DNA of 64,000 nucleotides from Streptomyces sp. Edi2 (lineage in GTDB: Bacteria; Actinomycetota; Actinomycetes; Streptomycetales; Streptomycetaceae): positions 124,001-188,000 of the forward strand of contig NZ_JBEJGX010000001.1 of the NCBI RefSeq assembly GCF_040253635.1, in the 5' to 3' direction. Below the pieces are notes generated by a model, which was not told the DNA's origin, did no database searches, and saw only the letters and a program-made list of their open reading frames with translations. This document shows positions 32,704 through 40,974 of the stretch, piece after piece; positions within the stretch are counted from its first letter, which is position 1; each line of letters begins with the position of its first letter. A program made the translations under genes and the position numbers.

Positions 32704-33942
32704 TCACTGCGCTCCAGGAAGGGCGATGAGTGGGGCTGGGTGCGTCGGCGTCGGCCCGGAGATTGGGGGGCCGGTTGCGAATCGTCGGGACCACTCGTCC
32801 TTCGCCTGGCCCAGGGCGACCTCGCCCAGGCGTAGCAGCTGGATGTCTGAGGTGCCGGCTGGCGCGAAGATGTGGTGGGCGTCGCGCAGGAAGCGCTCGA
32901 TCGGCCGGTCGGTGAACAGGCCGCACGCGGCGTGGATATCCATCGCATCGCGCGCGGACTCCAGCGCCGACTCCACGTTGACCAGCTTGGCGTTCATCAG
33001 CTCGGCATCGCACTGCAGGCCCTGGTCCAGCAGGTGCACCGCGTGGTACGCGGACAGCCGGGCCAGCAGCAGCCGCGACTGGATACGGCCGAGCTTGAGT
33101 TTGATGGTGCTGAGGTCGGCCAGGGGCTTGTCGTAGCGCTGGCGCTCCGCGCAGAACGCCGTGGTTTCGTCCAGCACCGCCTGATGGATGCCCAGCGATA
33201 CGGCGGTCAGGTTCGGCCTTCCGTACAGCATGCTGGAGGAGTACGCGACGGATAGCCCGTCGCCCTCCTGGCCCAGCAGATTTGTCGCCGGGACGCGGCA
33301 GTTGTCGAGGAACAGTTCGCCGAAGCTGAAGCCGTGCAGGCCCATCGCCGGCTGCTGCGGCCCGACCCGGAGACCGAGGGTGTCGGACTCGACGAGGAAC
33401 GCCGACAGGCCCTTGGAGCCCTCGCCGGTGCGGACGACGACACCGTGCAGATCGCCGACATGGCTGTTGCCGACGTAGATCTTGCGGCCGTTGAGGACGT
33501 AGTCGTCGCCGTCGCGGACCGCGGTGCTCTCCATGCCCAGAACATGGCTGCCGGACAGCGGTTCGGTGACAGCGATGGTGGGCAGGCAGTCGCCTGAGGC
33601 GATAGCCGGCAGCCAGGATTTCTTCTGCTCCTCGCTGCCGAAGTGGACGATCTTCGCCACGCCGAGCTGCGATGCCTGCACCATCGCGCCCATGGCGGCG
33701 CTGACCCGGGAGAGCTCCTCGATGATGATCGTCTTTGCGACATGTCCCGCGTCCAACCCGCCGTACGCACGGTCGACCGTCACACCTATCCACCCTTGTC
33801 GGGCGATCAGACGGGATAGGTGGTGTTCTGTGGCTCGATGCCGCTCCATACGCATGATGCGGGGGGCGACTTCGGCTTGCGCAAACGCCCGGACCGTTTC
33901 GCGCAGGCGGTCATGCGCATCAGTCAGGAACCACTCGGGCAT
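32704..33942 (-). CDS. acyl-CoA dehydrogenase family protein
   Basis: A 412-residue FAD flavoprotein oxidising acyl-thioesters. ATG 33942 has GAGGGG upstream. In order: N-terminal helical domain (LRETVRAFAQAEVAPRIM), the FAD-binding LPTIAVTEPLSGSHVLGMES, the beta-domain GRKIYVGNSHVGD, and the C-terminal helices (YDKPLADLSTIKLKLGRIQS) ending RDAHHIFAPAGTSDIQLLRLG. No other fatty-acid genes are near, so a biosynthetic dehydrogenase or a carrier-protein-bound substrate is possible. Confidence 0.85.
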   Translation of the reverse strand: MPEWFLTDAHDRLRETVRAFAQAEVAPRIMRMERHRATEHHLSRLIARQGWIGVTVDRAYGGLDAGHVAKTIIIEELSRVSAAMGAMVQASQLGVAKIVHFGSEEQKKSWLPAIASGDCLPTIAVTEPLSGSHVLGMESTAVRDGDDYVLNGRKIYVGNSHVGDLHGVVVRTGEGSKGLSAFLVESDTLGLRVGPQQPAMGLHGFSFGELFLDNCRVPATNLLGQEGDGLSVAYSSSMLYGRPNLTAVSLGIHQAVLDETTAFCAERQRYDKPLADLSTIKLKLGRIQSRLLLARLSAYHAVHLLDQGLQCDAELMNAKLVNVESALESARDAMDIHAACGLFTDRPIERFLRDAHHIFAPAGTSDIQLLRLGEVALGQAKDEWSRRFATGPPISGPTPTHPAPLIALPGAQ

Positions 33943-34124
33943 CGGATCCCCTCGTCGGGCTGGGCTGCGCGTCGGCAGCGGTGGCGAAACGCTTGGGAAC
34001 TACGTCGCGGGCAGCGTGATGCTTCCCAGGCTCGGTCCTGCAGCAGCTCTCCGCCTCTTCGGCCCTGCTCGCACCGCCTCCATGCCCCGTCGGCGGGCGG
34101 GATCATGTTGGTGGGCTTCGGCAT
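33924..34124 (-). CDS. small Arg-rich ORF upstream of acyl-CoA dehydrogenase
   Basis: ATG 34124 follows GAGGAG at ideal spacing; the 66-residue frame overlaps the dehydrogenase start by 19 bases. Product: MPKPTNMIPPADGAW, then Arg- and Cys-containing low-complexity sequence. The ribosome site is the main support; the product looks unlike a folded protein and may be a leader peptide. Confidence 0.35.
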   Translation of the reverse strand: MPKPTNMIPPADGAWRRCEQGRRGGELLQDRAWEASRCPRRSSQAFRHRCRRAAQPDEGIRCPSGS

Positions 34125-34193
34125 GGGACTCCTCGGGGCGAGACGGGCGCCGGTCGGCGGCGGTTTTCGCGATGTGGAGCGCTGACGTTGTGC

Positions 34194-34336
34194 TGTCCTC
34201 CCCGGCCTGCCGGTGCGGGCTACTGCGGTAGCCGGCGGCCGGGGAGGACAACCGGTCCTGTCCCGTTCGGGGTATCGGGACAGGACCTGCGCCGCCCGCC
34301 CGGGCGGGCGGCGCAGGGAAGCCGCGCGAAGCGGCT
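34194..34336. terminator. four consecutive stem-loops
   Basis: Within 143 bp: 14-bp arms 34194-34207/34237-34250 with further inner pairing; 12-bp arms 34254-34265/34276-34287; a perfect 30-nt palindrome 34287-34316; and 6-bp arms 34320-34325/34331-34336. They lie between the leftward 34363 ORF and the dehydrogenase region. They can insulate transcription; the density is unusual. Confidence 0.65.
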
Positions 34337-34362
34337 GGCTTGGGTGGCAGACCTAGACCTAC

Positions 34363-34485
34363 CTACGGGTCAGGGGGCTTCAGTTCTCGTCCGTGGATCC
34401 CGTTGCAGGGGTTGCCGCGAGGGGCGACGAGCACCCGGACGGTGAAGGCCCCGATCAGCAGGGGGGTGGTGACGGCTCTGGTCAT
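34363..34485 (-). CDS. 40-residue coupled ORF
   Basis: The ATG overlaps the stop of the 34482 gene (ATGA). Product: MTRAVTTPLLIGAFTVRVLV, then APRGNPCNGIHGREL. A weakly hydrophobic N-terminal stretch. Coupling is the main evidence; family unknown. Confidence 0.4.
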   Translation of the reverse strand: MTRAVTTPLLIGAFTVRVLVAPRGNPCNGIHGRELKPPDP

Positions 34486-35003
34486 GTGGTCAGTGCCTCC
34501 CCGAAATCGACGTTGAGAGGGTCGTCGGCCTGGAGGGCTCTGGTGACGTGGCCGCGCAACACTGCGTGCGGCCCAGAGGTGGCCTTCAGCAAGGTGCGGA
34601 GCAGAAGGTCGAGTTCACGCACTTCTTCGACGTTCAGAAGTGCGAGGGCGGCGTAGGTCTCCAGTGACATGCCTGCGGCGTAGGCGCGTAGCAGGTCCAA
34701 CGGCCAGTACGGCAGGTCAACTTTGTCCTCGAGGGCCACGGAGACCAGCTCGTTGGTGATCGCCAAGTGCACCGTCTGCGTCCACCGGGTTCCTCTCCCC
34801 CCGTTGAGGTGCCTTCCCACGGCTGCAAGGCCCTGCCGGGCTTCCAGAGGTGTGGCGTAGAGGCCGCAGGCGGTCAGGGATCGGTGGTCTGCTCCGTGAG
34901 CCAGCTTGCGCACTGCCTCAAGGTCACGTGCGCTGAACAGGGCGGTGAACTCACGCTCTGGGGCATCGACCCGCAGGCTAGGGAGTCTCAATGCGTCGTT
35001 CAC
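34482..35003 (-). CDS. hypothetical protein, 173 residues
   Basis: GTG 35003 overlaps the upstream stop (GTGA). Mainly helical, with LFSARDLEAVRKLAHGADHR, TQTVHLAITNELVSVALEDK and NVEEVRELDLLLRTLLKATS. No family recognised. Part of a four-gene leftward chain 36023-34363 with overlapping junctions. Confidence 0.6.
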   Translation of the reverse strand: MNDALRLPSLRVDAPEREFTALFSARDLEAVRKLAHGADHRSLTACGLYATPLEARQGLAAVGRHLNGGRGTRWTQTVHLAITNELVSVALEDKVDLPYWPLDLLRAYAAGMSLETYAALALLNVEEVRELDLLLRTLLKATSGPHAVLRGHVTRALQADDPLNVDFGEALTT

Positions 35004-35479
35004 AGCTTGGCTCCCACCAGGTCGAGCAGGTGGGATGCAGCTAGTGCGAGTCGACGTAAGCGGACGACCGCCGGGATCGGAGCATGCGAGGTTGCTTCGG
35101 TCAGGGCATTTTGGGCGTTGCGGATCGCCTGGTCCATATCGTCGCCGGGGAAGTCGGCCCTCAGACGGGCGGGGATGCCGGTCAGCTTTTCCAGGAGGTT
35201 GGTGCATCGCAGTGTGAGGCGACGGACCTCATCAGGGTCGAGCGTGACCTGCGCGGCGTGCAGGCCCAGAACGTCCTCAAGGAGGTCATAGGTCTCCTCC
35301 GCCCTTGCGGTGTCCTCGCAGACCTTCCACAGCACCAGGCATTCCAGAATCTGCTGGGCCATGTCGCAGTCCACGTCTGCCGCTCGGCTCGACACCGGCT
35401 TGGCAGAAGCAGTCCTGCGAGGCAGCGTGCCGGGATCGGCGAGTCTCATGGGCGTGTCGAGTGCTGCCGTAGCGGTCAT
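35000..35479 (-). CDS. hypothetical helical protein, 159 residues
   Basis: ATG 35479 has GGAG upstream. Helices throughout: ILECLVLWKVCEDTARAEET, YDLLEDVLGLHAAQVTLDPD, LTLRCTNLLEKLTGIPAR, VVRLRRLALAASHLLDL. Possibly a small partner of the flanking genes; no fold recognised. GTGA overlap with the following gene. Confidence 0.6.
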   Translation of the reverse strand: MTATAALDTPMRLADPGTLPRRTASAKPVSSRAADVDCDMAQQILECLVLWKVCEDTARAEETYDLLEDVLGLHAAQVTLDPDEVRRLTLRCTNLLEKLTGIPARLRADFPGDDMDQAIRNAQNALTEATSHAPIPAVVRLRRLALAASHLLDLVGAKL

Positions 35480-35516
35480 GGAATCTCCAGAAGGCGAGAG
35501 AAGTTGGCGCCGGTTG

Positions 35517-36023
35517 CTATGAGCGGCCGTGCAGATGGAGAGCGCGCTCCAAACCGGGCCGCAGGCCCTGGGCATCGGCCAGCTCGATGCGGGCGGGTGT
35601 CCTGGCATGCCAGGGGGGCGTGTCCCAGCGCACTCCAGGTGTGGGCGGCAGAGCGACGCGACCGTCCGGACCGGAGACGACGGTTACGGCGTCGAGTCCC
35701 TGCAGGTGGCGCGCAGTCCCGGGCTGGACGAGGAAGGTCACGCTGCTGCCGTCCTGGAAACTGGGGATCAGGGGGACGTTGGCACCCTCGCGATCCAGCC
35801 ACATCAGCGCATCGCGTCCCACGGCGCCCGAGACGGTCACCGCGTCGAACTTCTCGCACAGAGTCTCGACTACAGCATGCGAATCCGTGCTTAGGAGGTA
35901 CGCGGCCTCATCGGCGCTGAGGGAATGGCTCCCAGCCACGAGACGCCAGTCGAGCAGATCCGTGTAGGCGTGGACCAGACGCGAGCCGTCCCGCGTTCGT
36001 GGCGGCCATAGGGAAGTCTTCAT
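35517..36023 (-). CDS. hypothetical, prim-pol N-domain-like
   Basis: 168 residues from ATG 36023 with GGGAG upstream. LLDWRLVAGSHSLSADEAAY, then TVSGAVGRDALMWLD and PPTPGVRWDTPPW; the last phrase resembles a conserved strand of the small primase-polymerase-like domain seen in streptomycete accessory proteins. Catalytic acids are not evident, so this is a fold guess. First of the leftward chain, divergent from the HTH/TPR regulator at 36216. Confidence 0.55.
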   Translation of the reverse strand: MKTSLWPPRTRDGSRLVHAYTDLLDWRLVAGSHSLSADEAAYLLSTDSHAVVETLCEKFDAVTVSGAVGRDALMWLDREGANVPLIPSFQDGSSVTFLVQPGTARHLQGLDAVTVVSGPDGRVALPPTPGVRWDTPPWHARTPARIELADAQGLRPGLERALHLHGRS

Positions 36024-36215
36024 CGCGTTCTCCCAGAGCTGTGCAGCACCTCGTCGGCGGCGCGCGGGAATAGGGCCGATTTGCCTCTCTGCGGCGGTGG
36101 TTGGGGAATACCGTTCACATTGAGCGAACCGCTTCGGAGTGCTCTTGGGTATCCCTGTGAGTGCGTGGATGCGGATAACGCTGATAAAGATCGTTTCCGG
36201 GACGGGGGCGCAACC

Positions 36216-37604
36216 GTGGCACGTGAACGCAACCTCCAGCTGGAGGCCGTCATCCGCGAGCTTGGCTGGTCGCAGGACCAAGCCGCCGCTCACTACCGGC
36301 GCACGGCCGCAGAGAATCCGACCAACCCGCCGAGCACTGTTACGCGGGTACACATCAACTCGTGGGTCCGCGGTAGCCGTCCGGAGGGCGCTGTGCCCTC
36401 TATCTTGTGCGAGACGTTTACGCGTGCTCTGGGACGCGTCATCACGCCGGCCGACATCGGCTTGGCTGCTAATGGCGATGACGTGACGGAGCCGCCAGGA
36501 TGGGACGTCGACACGGTGACCGCGCTGGTTGACCTGGGGGGCAGGGACATGGACATGGGCCGACGGCAGGCGCTGGTAAGCGCGGCCTACTCCGCAGCTG
36601 GACTTGCTCTGCCTGGAGATCCGTGGTGGAACCAGCGCCTGGAGGTCGCGCAGACCCGCCAGCCACGGTTGGAGCGCACCGTCACGTCCCGCGACGTCGA
36701 GGGCATCCGAGAGATGACCGCCTTCTTCAGTCAGCGCGATCAGCGCCGCGGCGGCCGTGCCGGCCGTACCGCCCTCGTCGGTTACCTGCGCACCGAGGTG
36801 GCCGAGTACCTGCGCAGTCGGGCAGTCTCCGAACAGGTCCGCAGGGAACTGTTCTCCGCCGCCGGCGAGCTCGTTTACCTCGCTGGCTGGACTGGCTTCG
36901 ACGCGAATGAACACCCGCTCGCCCAGCACTACTTCCAGCTCGCGACTCAGCTGGCCGCCGATGCCGGAGACGGACCGCTCGCCGGCCACATCCTGCGTGC
37001 CATGGCCCACCAGGCGGTCGACCTTCACCAGCCGGGCCGAGCGCTCCAATTCGCGGATGCTTCCATGGAGAGCCGTCGATACAGCGAGGCCACTTCGCGG
37101 GAGAAGGCACTGCTGGGCGTCGTGCACGCGCGCAGCCTTGCGGCGGCCGGCCGAAAGAGGGACGCGGGGATTGCGCTGAATCGAGCCGAGGACGACCTGA
37201 ACAACGCCAGGGACGGGGTGGAGGAGCCGAGCCGGGTCTTCTTTTTCGGAGAAGCCAGCCTCGCTCACGAAACCGCCTGCACTCTGCGGGATATGGGTTA
37301 CCTCGAGCGGGCCGAGGAGCAGTTCCACCGCAGCGTCCGCACACGGCTCGCCCAGCCCTTCGCCAGGACGCACGTAGTCACTCTGGGCTACCTCGGCAGC
37401 GTCCAGGCTCGCCGCGGGCACCTCGATGAAGCGATCGCGACGTGGACCAAGGCGCTGGATGCGATGGACGGGGTTCAGTCCGGGCGGGCGCGTGAGGCCG
37501 TGGTGCAGATGCGCAGGTCGCTCTCCCCCGTCCGCGGGCGCGGTGGTAGCGCCGCAGCGGAGCTGGACGACCGGGCCCGTGGTGTTCTGCGCCGCGTAGG
37601 CTGA
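36216..37604 (+). CDS. HTH/TPR regulator
   Basis: 462 residues from GTG 36216 (VARERNLQLEAVI) with a G-rich ribosome site; the frame stays open upstream but that part has poor codon usage. An HTH at about 1-65 (ELGWSQDQAAAHYRRTAAEN, then THVTRVHINSWVRG-type wing), a linker, and TPR-like helix pairs from about 130 to 440 (AGELVYLAGWTGFDANEHPL, ILRAMAHQAVDLHQPGRALQ, ALLGVVHARSLAAAGRKRDA). The streptomycete HTH-TPR group often pairs with small signalling partners. The divergent gap contains GTTC-ACATTGAGC-GAAC, a possible site. Confidence 0.75.
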   Translation: MARERNLQLEAVIRELGWSQDQAAAHYRRTAAENPTNPPSTVTRVHINSWVRGSRPEGAVPSILCETFTRALGRVITPADIGLAANGDDVTEPPGWDVDTVTALVDLGGRDMDMGRRQALVSAAYSAAGLALPGDPWWNQRLEVAQTRQPRLERTVTSRDVEGIREMTAFFSQRDQRRGGRAGRTALVGYLRTEVAEYLRSRAVSEQVRRELFSAAGELVYLAGWTGFDANEHPLAQHYFQLATQLAADAGDGPLAGHILRAMAHQAVDLHQPGRALQFADASMESRRYSEATSREKALLGVVHARSLAAAGRKRDAGIALNRAEDDLNNARDGVEEPSRVFFFGEASLAHETACTLRDMGYLERAEEQFHRSVRTRLAQPFARTHVVTLGYLGSVQARRGHLDEAIATWTKALDAMDGVQSGRAREAVVQMRRSLSPVRGRGGSAAAELDDRARGVLRRVG

Positions 37605-37676
37605 CGGCGCCATGCCACAGAGAACCCACGTGACCCGCCGGCCGGGCTCGCGAGCTGGGTGAGATTGGGGACGCCA

Positions 37677-38180
37677 ATGACGAAGCAGGCCGAGCCGCAG
37701 CGTTTCGAGGTTGAGTCGATCGCCACGGTGGTTGGGGGCCACAGCGCGCCGGGAGATGACTACCAGGGGGCAGTCGAGTCGATCATCCGCCTTCACCAGA
37801 AGTACTCGCAGGAGACCTTGGCCGGGCTGCAGAGCTTCTCCCACCTCGTCGTCACATGGCGCTTCCATCGCGCTTCGCCGGACGATGTCGCGCTGCACCT
37901 GCGCAGCCCCCGAGGCAACCCGGCGTGGCCAGCCACCGGCACATTCGCCCACCGCAACCACCGTCGGCCGAACCAACTGGGAACCTCGTACCCCAGGCTG
38001 TTGAAGGTTGAGGGCCGCGACCTGCATGTCACCGACTTTGATGCTGTCGACGGGACGCCCGTGATTGACCTCGCCCCGTGGTACCCGATCATGGGCCCCC
38101 GCGGCGGAGTGTTCACACCGGACTACGTCGAGGAGATGCTGTCCCGGTACTGGGCGCCTGCGGCAGAGCGAGAACACTGA
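37677..38180 (+). CDS. TrmO/TsaA-like methyltransferase
   Basis: 167 residues from ATG 37677 with GGGGA upstream. The family signature is intact: SFSHLVVTWRFHRASP, HRNHRRPNQLGTSYPRLLKV, EGRDLHVTDFDAVDGTPVID and LAPWYPI (RPNxxGxS and DxxDGTPxxDxxP). TrmO N-methylates t6A37 of some tRNAs; TsaA-like paralogues of unknown substrate occur in natural-product clusters, so a small-molecule methyl acceptor is also possible here. Confidence 0.85.
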   Translation: MTKQAEPQRFEVESIATVVGGHSAPGDDYQGAVESIIRLHQKYSQETLAGLQSFSHLVVTWRFHRASPDDVALHLRSPRGNPAWPATGTFAHRNHRRPNQLGTSYPRLLKVEGRDLHVTDFDAVDGTPVIDLAPWYPIMGPRGGVFTPDYVEEMLSRYWAPAAEREH

Positions 38181-38182
38181 CG

Positions 38183-38383
38183 TCATGGCCGTTGTCCCGC
38201 CACCGGCTCCAGATCGGCGCATGCCGCGAGCCAGCCCGGCCCGCCCTCGGCCGGCTGCACCCAGATGTGTCCCTTCCTGTACGTATTGGGAGGACCCTTC
38301 AGGACGACGGTGCGGCCTGTCTTAGTGTCGAATCGGGAGTCCGGCCCTCTGACGTCCACCTTCTTCATCCGCGTCTCACTCAT
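38183..38383 (-). CDS. 66-residue hypothetical
   Basis: ATG 38383, in an ATGA overlap with the dioxygenase stop. MSETRMKKVDVRGPDSRFDT, then GPPNTYRKGHIWVQPAEGG. Beta-rich, no family recognised. The coupling argues for co-function with the dioxygenase. It ends 2 bp from the convergent TrmO-like gene. Confidence 0.55.
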   Translation of the reverse strand: MSETRMKKVDVRGPDSRFDTKTGRTVVLKGPPNTYRKGHIWVQPAEGGPGWLAACADLEPVAGQRP

Positions 38384-39168
38384 CCGACAGTCCCCTCTGA
38401 CGCAGTCCAGCCGGCCACCGCACCGGCGGCAAAGCCGACCTGGAGCGGGCTCGTGGGGGCTCCGAGGGCGCGCAGGCACCGGCGATGACCGCTGAAGGCT
38501 TTGCGTGCGTGGAGCCAGCGCTCGTTGTCGACGAGGTACCCCTGGCCAGGGCTCAGCGCGACCGGGTGTTGATGGGCGTCAATGACTTTGTAGAGGCGTG
38601 GGAGGTGGCGCGTGACCAGCGGGCTGAACCGTGCTAACCGGTCCTGTCGCAGGCGCAGTGCGATCCTTCCATCGGGGTATGGGGTGAAGACCCGCGCGGG
38701 ATGTCCGCCTCCGTCGCCGTAGAAGGCCGTGCCTGGCTGGGACAGTGCATCTGCCGCCTCAGGCCACCGCTCGGCCAGTTCGGCGTATATCGCCTGGCCG
38801 TCGGCCAGAAGGATCTCTCCACCGCTGCCTGCCGCACGCTGACAGGCCAACAGCATCAACTTCGGTGGATGCGGGACGCTGGAACTTTCGGTGTGAGCCA
38901 GCAGTGCGCCGTTGCCGAATCCAGCGAATCCCGCTTGCTGGGCATGCCGTCGCGTGTCGTGGATGGTCGTCAGCCCGTCCGGATCGCTGTCGCGGTGAGC
39001 AGCGATCTCCATGACGCGTCGGGCGAAGTCGAGAACAGCCTGGCGAGAGGTGAGGAAGTCGATCAACACCAGGCCGTTTGCGTGCAACCGTTCGAAGATC
39101 AAGTTGTCCGCACAGGAGTTCCGGTGGTCAACGTAGTGATCAGCAAAGATCTTGTTGGTCAGCACCAC
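38380..39168 (-). CDS. TauD/clavaminate synthase-like Fe(II)/2OG dioxygenase
   Basis: 262 residues from GTG 39168, with GGAGGAG just upstream; an in-frame ATG 39264 without a ribosome site is the alternative. Fold marks: RLHANGLVLIDFL at the N-terminus, ALLAHTESSSVPHPPKLMLL with the HxE metal pair, GEILLADGQAIYAELAERWP, and the distal NERWLHARKAFSGHRRCL with the third His and the 2-oxoglutarate Arg. It hydroxylates or desaturates an unknown substrate, often an amino acid. Inverted-repeat elements lie directly upstream (39239-39256). Confidence 0.85.
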   Translation of the reverse strand: MVLTNKIFADHYVDHRNSCADNLIFERLHANGLVLIDFLTSRQAVLDFARRVMEIAAHRDSDPDGLTTIHDTRRHAQQAGFAGFGNGALLAHTESSSVPHPPKLMLLACQRAAGSGGEILLADGQAIYAELAERWPEAADALSQPGTAFYGDGGGHPARVFTPYPDGRIALRLRQDRLARFSPLVTRHLPRLYKVIDAHQHPVALSPGQGYLVDNERWLHARKAFSGHRRCLRALGAPTSPLQVGFAAGAVAGWTASEGTVG

Positions 39169-39238
39169 ATGCTCCTCCGCACGTCCGCGTCGTTTGCGAC
39201 CAGAGTCAGCACTGTCCAACTGCCTGGTAAAGCGACGG

Positions 39239-39256
39239 ATTGTCGACTTGGACAAT
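39239..39256. promoter_or_regulatory. inverted repeat in dioxygenase/Nudix divergent gap
   Basis: ATTGTC-GACTTG-GACAAT, 6-bp arms and spacer, with a related half-site CTGTCCAA 22 bp to the left. It supports a regulator binding between the divergent dioxygenase and Nudix genes, and supports starting the dioxygenase at 39168 rather than 39264. Confidence 0.4.
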
Positions 39257-39336
39257 TCGGCCATGCGGCCCGGCTGTTGAGACTCAGGTGCTACGTTCCG
39301 AGTGCCCGGTCCGCCGATGACCTTCTGAGGTGTTCC

Positions 39337-39780
39337 ATGCCGTACGTGCCGCCGCTGTGGCCGGTCTCCGTGAAGGGCGTCGCCTTCGATCAGGCAGAGC
39401 GCGTCCTGCTCCTGCGCAATGAGCGGGAGGAATGGGAACTGCCCGGCGGGCGACTGGAGATCGGGCAACCGGACGAGCCGACACAAGTTGATGTCAGCCC
39501 AGAGGAAGCCTTGGAGCGAGAGGTATCGGAGGAGACCGGCTGGCAGGTCACGGCGGGGCCCCTTCTTGAAGGCGGCACCTGGATCTACGAGCCCTTGCCT
39601 GGGCGCCGCGTCCTGATCGTCACGTACGGCTGCATTGTGCTCAGTCCCGGCCTCAAGCCCGTGGTCAGCCACGAGCACAAAGAGATCGGTCTCTTCTCCG
39701 CTGACGAGGTAGCACACCTGACCATGCCGGAGCGCTACAAGACGTCCATCGCCACCTGGCAAGCCCACACCTGCAGGTGA
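39337..39780 (+). CDS. Nudix hydrolase with expanded box
   Basis: 147 residues from ATG 39337 with GAGG upstream. The N-terminal strand VSVKGVAFDQAERVLLLRNE and WELPGGRLEIGQ begin a Nudix box, which is interrupted by about 12 residues (PDEPTQVDVSPE) before EALEREVSEETG. The catalytic REUxEExG half is intact, so activity is likely. Six bases separate it from the following HTH/TPR gene, so they form an operon. Confidence 0.85.
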   Translation: MPYVPPLWPVSVKGVAFDQAERVLLLRNEREEWELPGGRLEIGQPDEPTQVDVSPEEALEREVSEETGWQVTAGPLLEGGTWIYEPLPGRRVLIVTYGCIVLSPGLKPVVSHEHKEIGLFSADEVAHLTMPERYKTSIATWQAHTCR

Positions 39781-39786
39781 AAGCAC

Positions 39787-40974
39787 GTGTCCGAACTCCC
39801 CTACCGAAACGGCTCTGACCCCTCTGCACGCCCTTTGGCTCGTCACGTCACCTGGCACTGGGCGACCCCACAGGCCCAAGCGGTACTCGCCACACGCGAC
39901 CTGGCCGCCATTCTGCGCTTCCACCGCCGCGTCCACGGCCAGAGCCAGGCCGAGGCCGCCGCCATACTGGGCTACGACAAGACCTACATCTCCGCCCTGG
40001 AACTCCAGAAGCGCACGATCACCGACGTTGGCTCGCTCCGAAACGTCGCAGACCGGCTCGCCCTTCCCCCGCACGTCCTGGGCGTCACTGACCCGGCCGA
40101 CACTGACCACCGCGCCATGCTTCAGTTCGGCCAGTCCACAGTGCGCCTCGCCGAGATAGCCCGCCAGTCCGGCCACGCCTCCGAAGCTGTCACCGAGCTG
40201 TGGCCACTCGTCGCCCGTCTGGAAGCCCGCGCTGCTGACGGGCACACCGAACGCGATGTACTGCGTCTGCTCGCTCACGCCCGGCTGAGCCTGGGCACCG
40301 CCCTGGGCAACGTCTTGCCCGAAGAGCACCTGAGCACAGCAGCGCGTTGGACCGCCAAGAGTCTGGACCTCGTGTCCCACCTCGCCGAGGCAGCCCTCAC
40401 ATCCACGGCACTGCGCATGCACGGCAACGAGCTGCGGAAGGCCGGCCTCCACGGCGCCGCCGTCGACCGCCTGCTTCGGGCCTCCACACTCACGCCGAAC
40501 CAGGCTGGCCGCGCAGCCGTCCTGCCACTGCTCGCACGAGCCGCCGGAGCCCTCGGCAACGCCGAGTTGTTCGACCGCACGCTGCGAGAAGCACAGCACC
40601 TGCTCCAAGACGCTGAACACACAAGCCTTTTCAACCCCGTGGCACTGTACGAAATCCGGATGCGTGGCCTCGTCGCCACAGGCCGTCCTCGTACAGCCAT
40701 ACGAGAGGTCGAATGTGGTGCGCCCACCGCGACTACGACGGTCGCACCACAATGGCGCGTCATCGAGCTCATCACAGTGGGACGCGTCCGGATGCTCGCC
40801 GGCGATGCCAGGGCCGCTGCAGATCTGTTCGACGCCGCAACCCGAGAGGCCACCGTCCAGCGCCTGCCGCACCAATTGCAACGCATCATCAGGGCGAGCA
40901 AAGACACCTTGCCGGAGACCTCGGACGCGGCTCTGCTCGCCTTGGGACAGATCCGCACCGAGATGGCAGCCTGA
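39787..40974 (+). CDS. HTH/TPR regulator
   Basis: 395 residues from GTG 39787. The Cro/C1 HTH at about 35-90 (LRFHRRVHGQSQAEAAAILG, then YDKTYISALELQKRT) has the usual spacing. The rest is TPR-like helices (VRLAEIARQSGHASEAVTEL, RLLAHARLSLGTALG, VRMLAGDARAAADLFDAATR). Co-transcribed with the Nudix gene, it probably regulates that pair or responds to the Nudix substrate; this is inference from adjacency. Confidence 0.8.
   Translation: MSELPYRNGSDPSARPLARHVTWHWATPQAQAVLATRDLAAILRFHRRVHGQSQAEAAAILGYDKTYISALELQKRTITDVGSLRNVADRLALPPHVLGVTDPADTDHRAMLQFGQSTVRLAEIARQSGHASEAVTELWPLVARLEARAADGHTERDVLRLLAHARLSLGTALGNVLPEEHLSTAARWTAKSLDLVSHLAEAALTSTALRMHGNELRKAGLHGAAVDRLLRASTLTPNQAGRAAVLPLLARAAGALGNAELFDRTLREAQHLLQDAEHTSLFNPVALYEIRMRGLVATGRPRTAIREVECGAPTATTTVAPQWRVIELITVGRVRMLAGDARAAADLFDAATREATVQRLPHQLQRIIRASKDTLPETSDAALLALGQIRTEMAA

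Noticed and set aside
34194..34336. Linear-replicon telomere
   Set aside because: Palindromes are present, but the segment is internal, flanked by genes on both sides, and no telomere-protein (tap/tpg) gene is seen.
35517..38222. 901-codon leftward open frame
   Set aside because: Antisense to the 36216 regulator and TrmO-like genes; the real gene begins at ATG 36023 with a good ribosome site.
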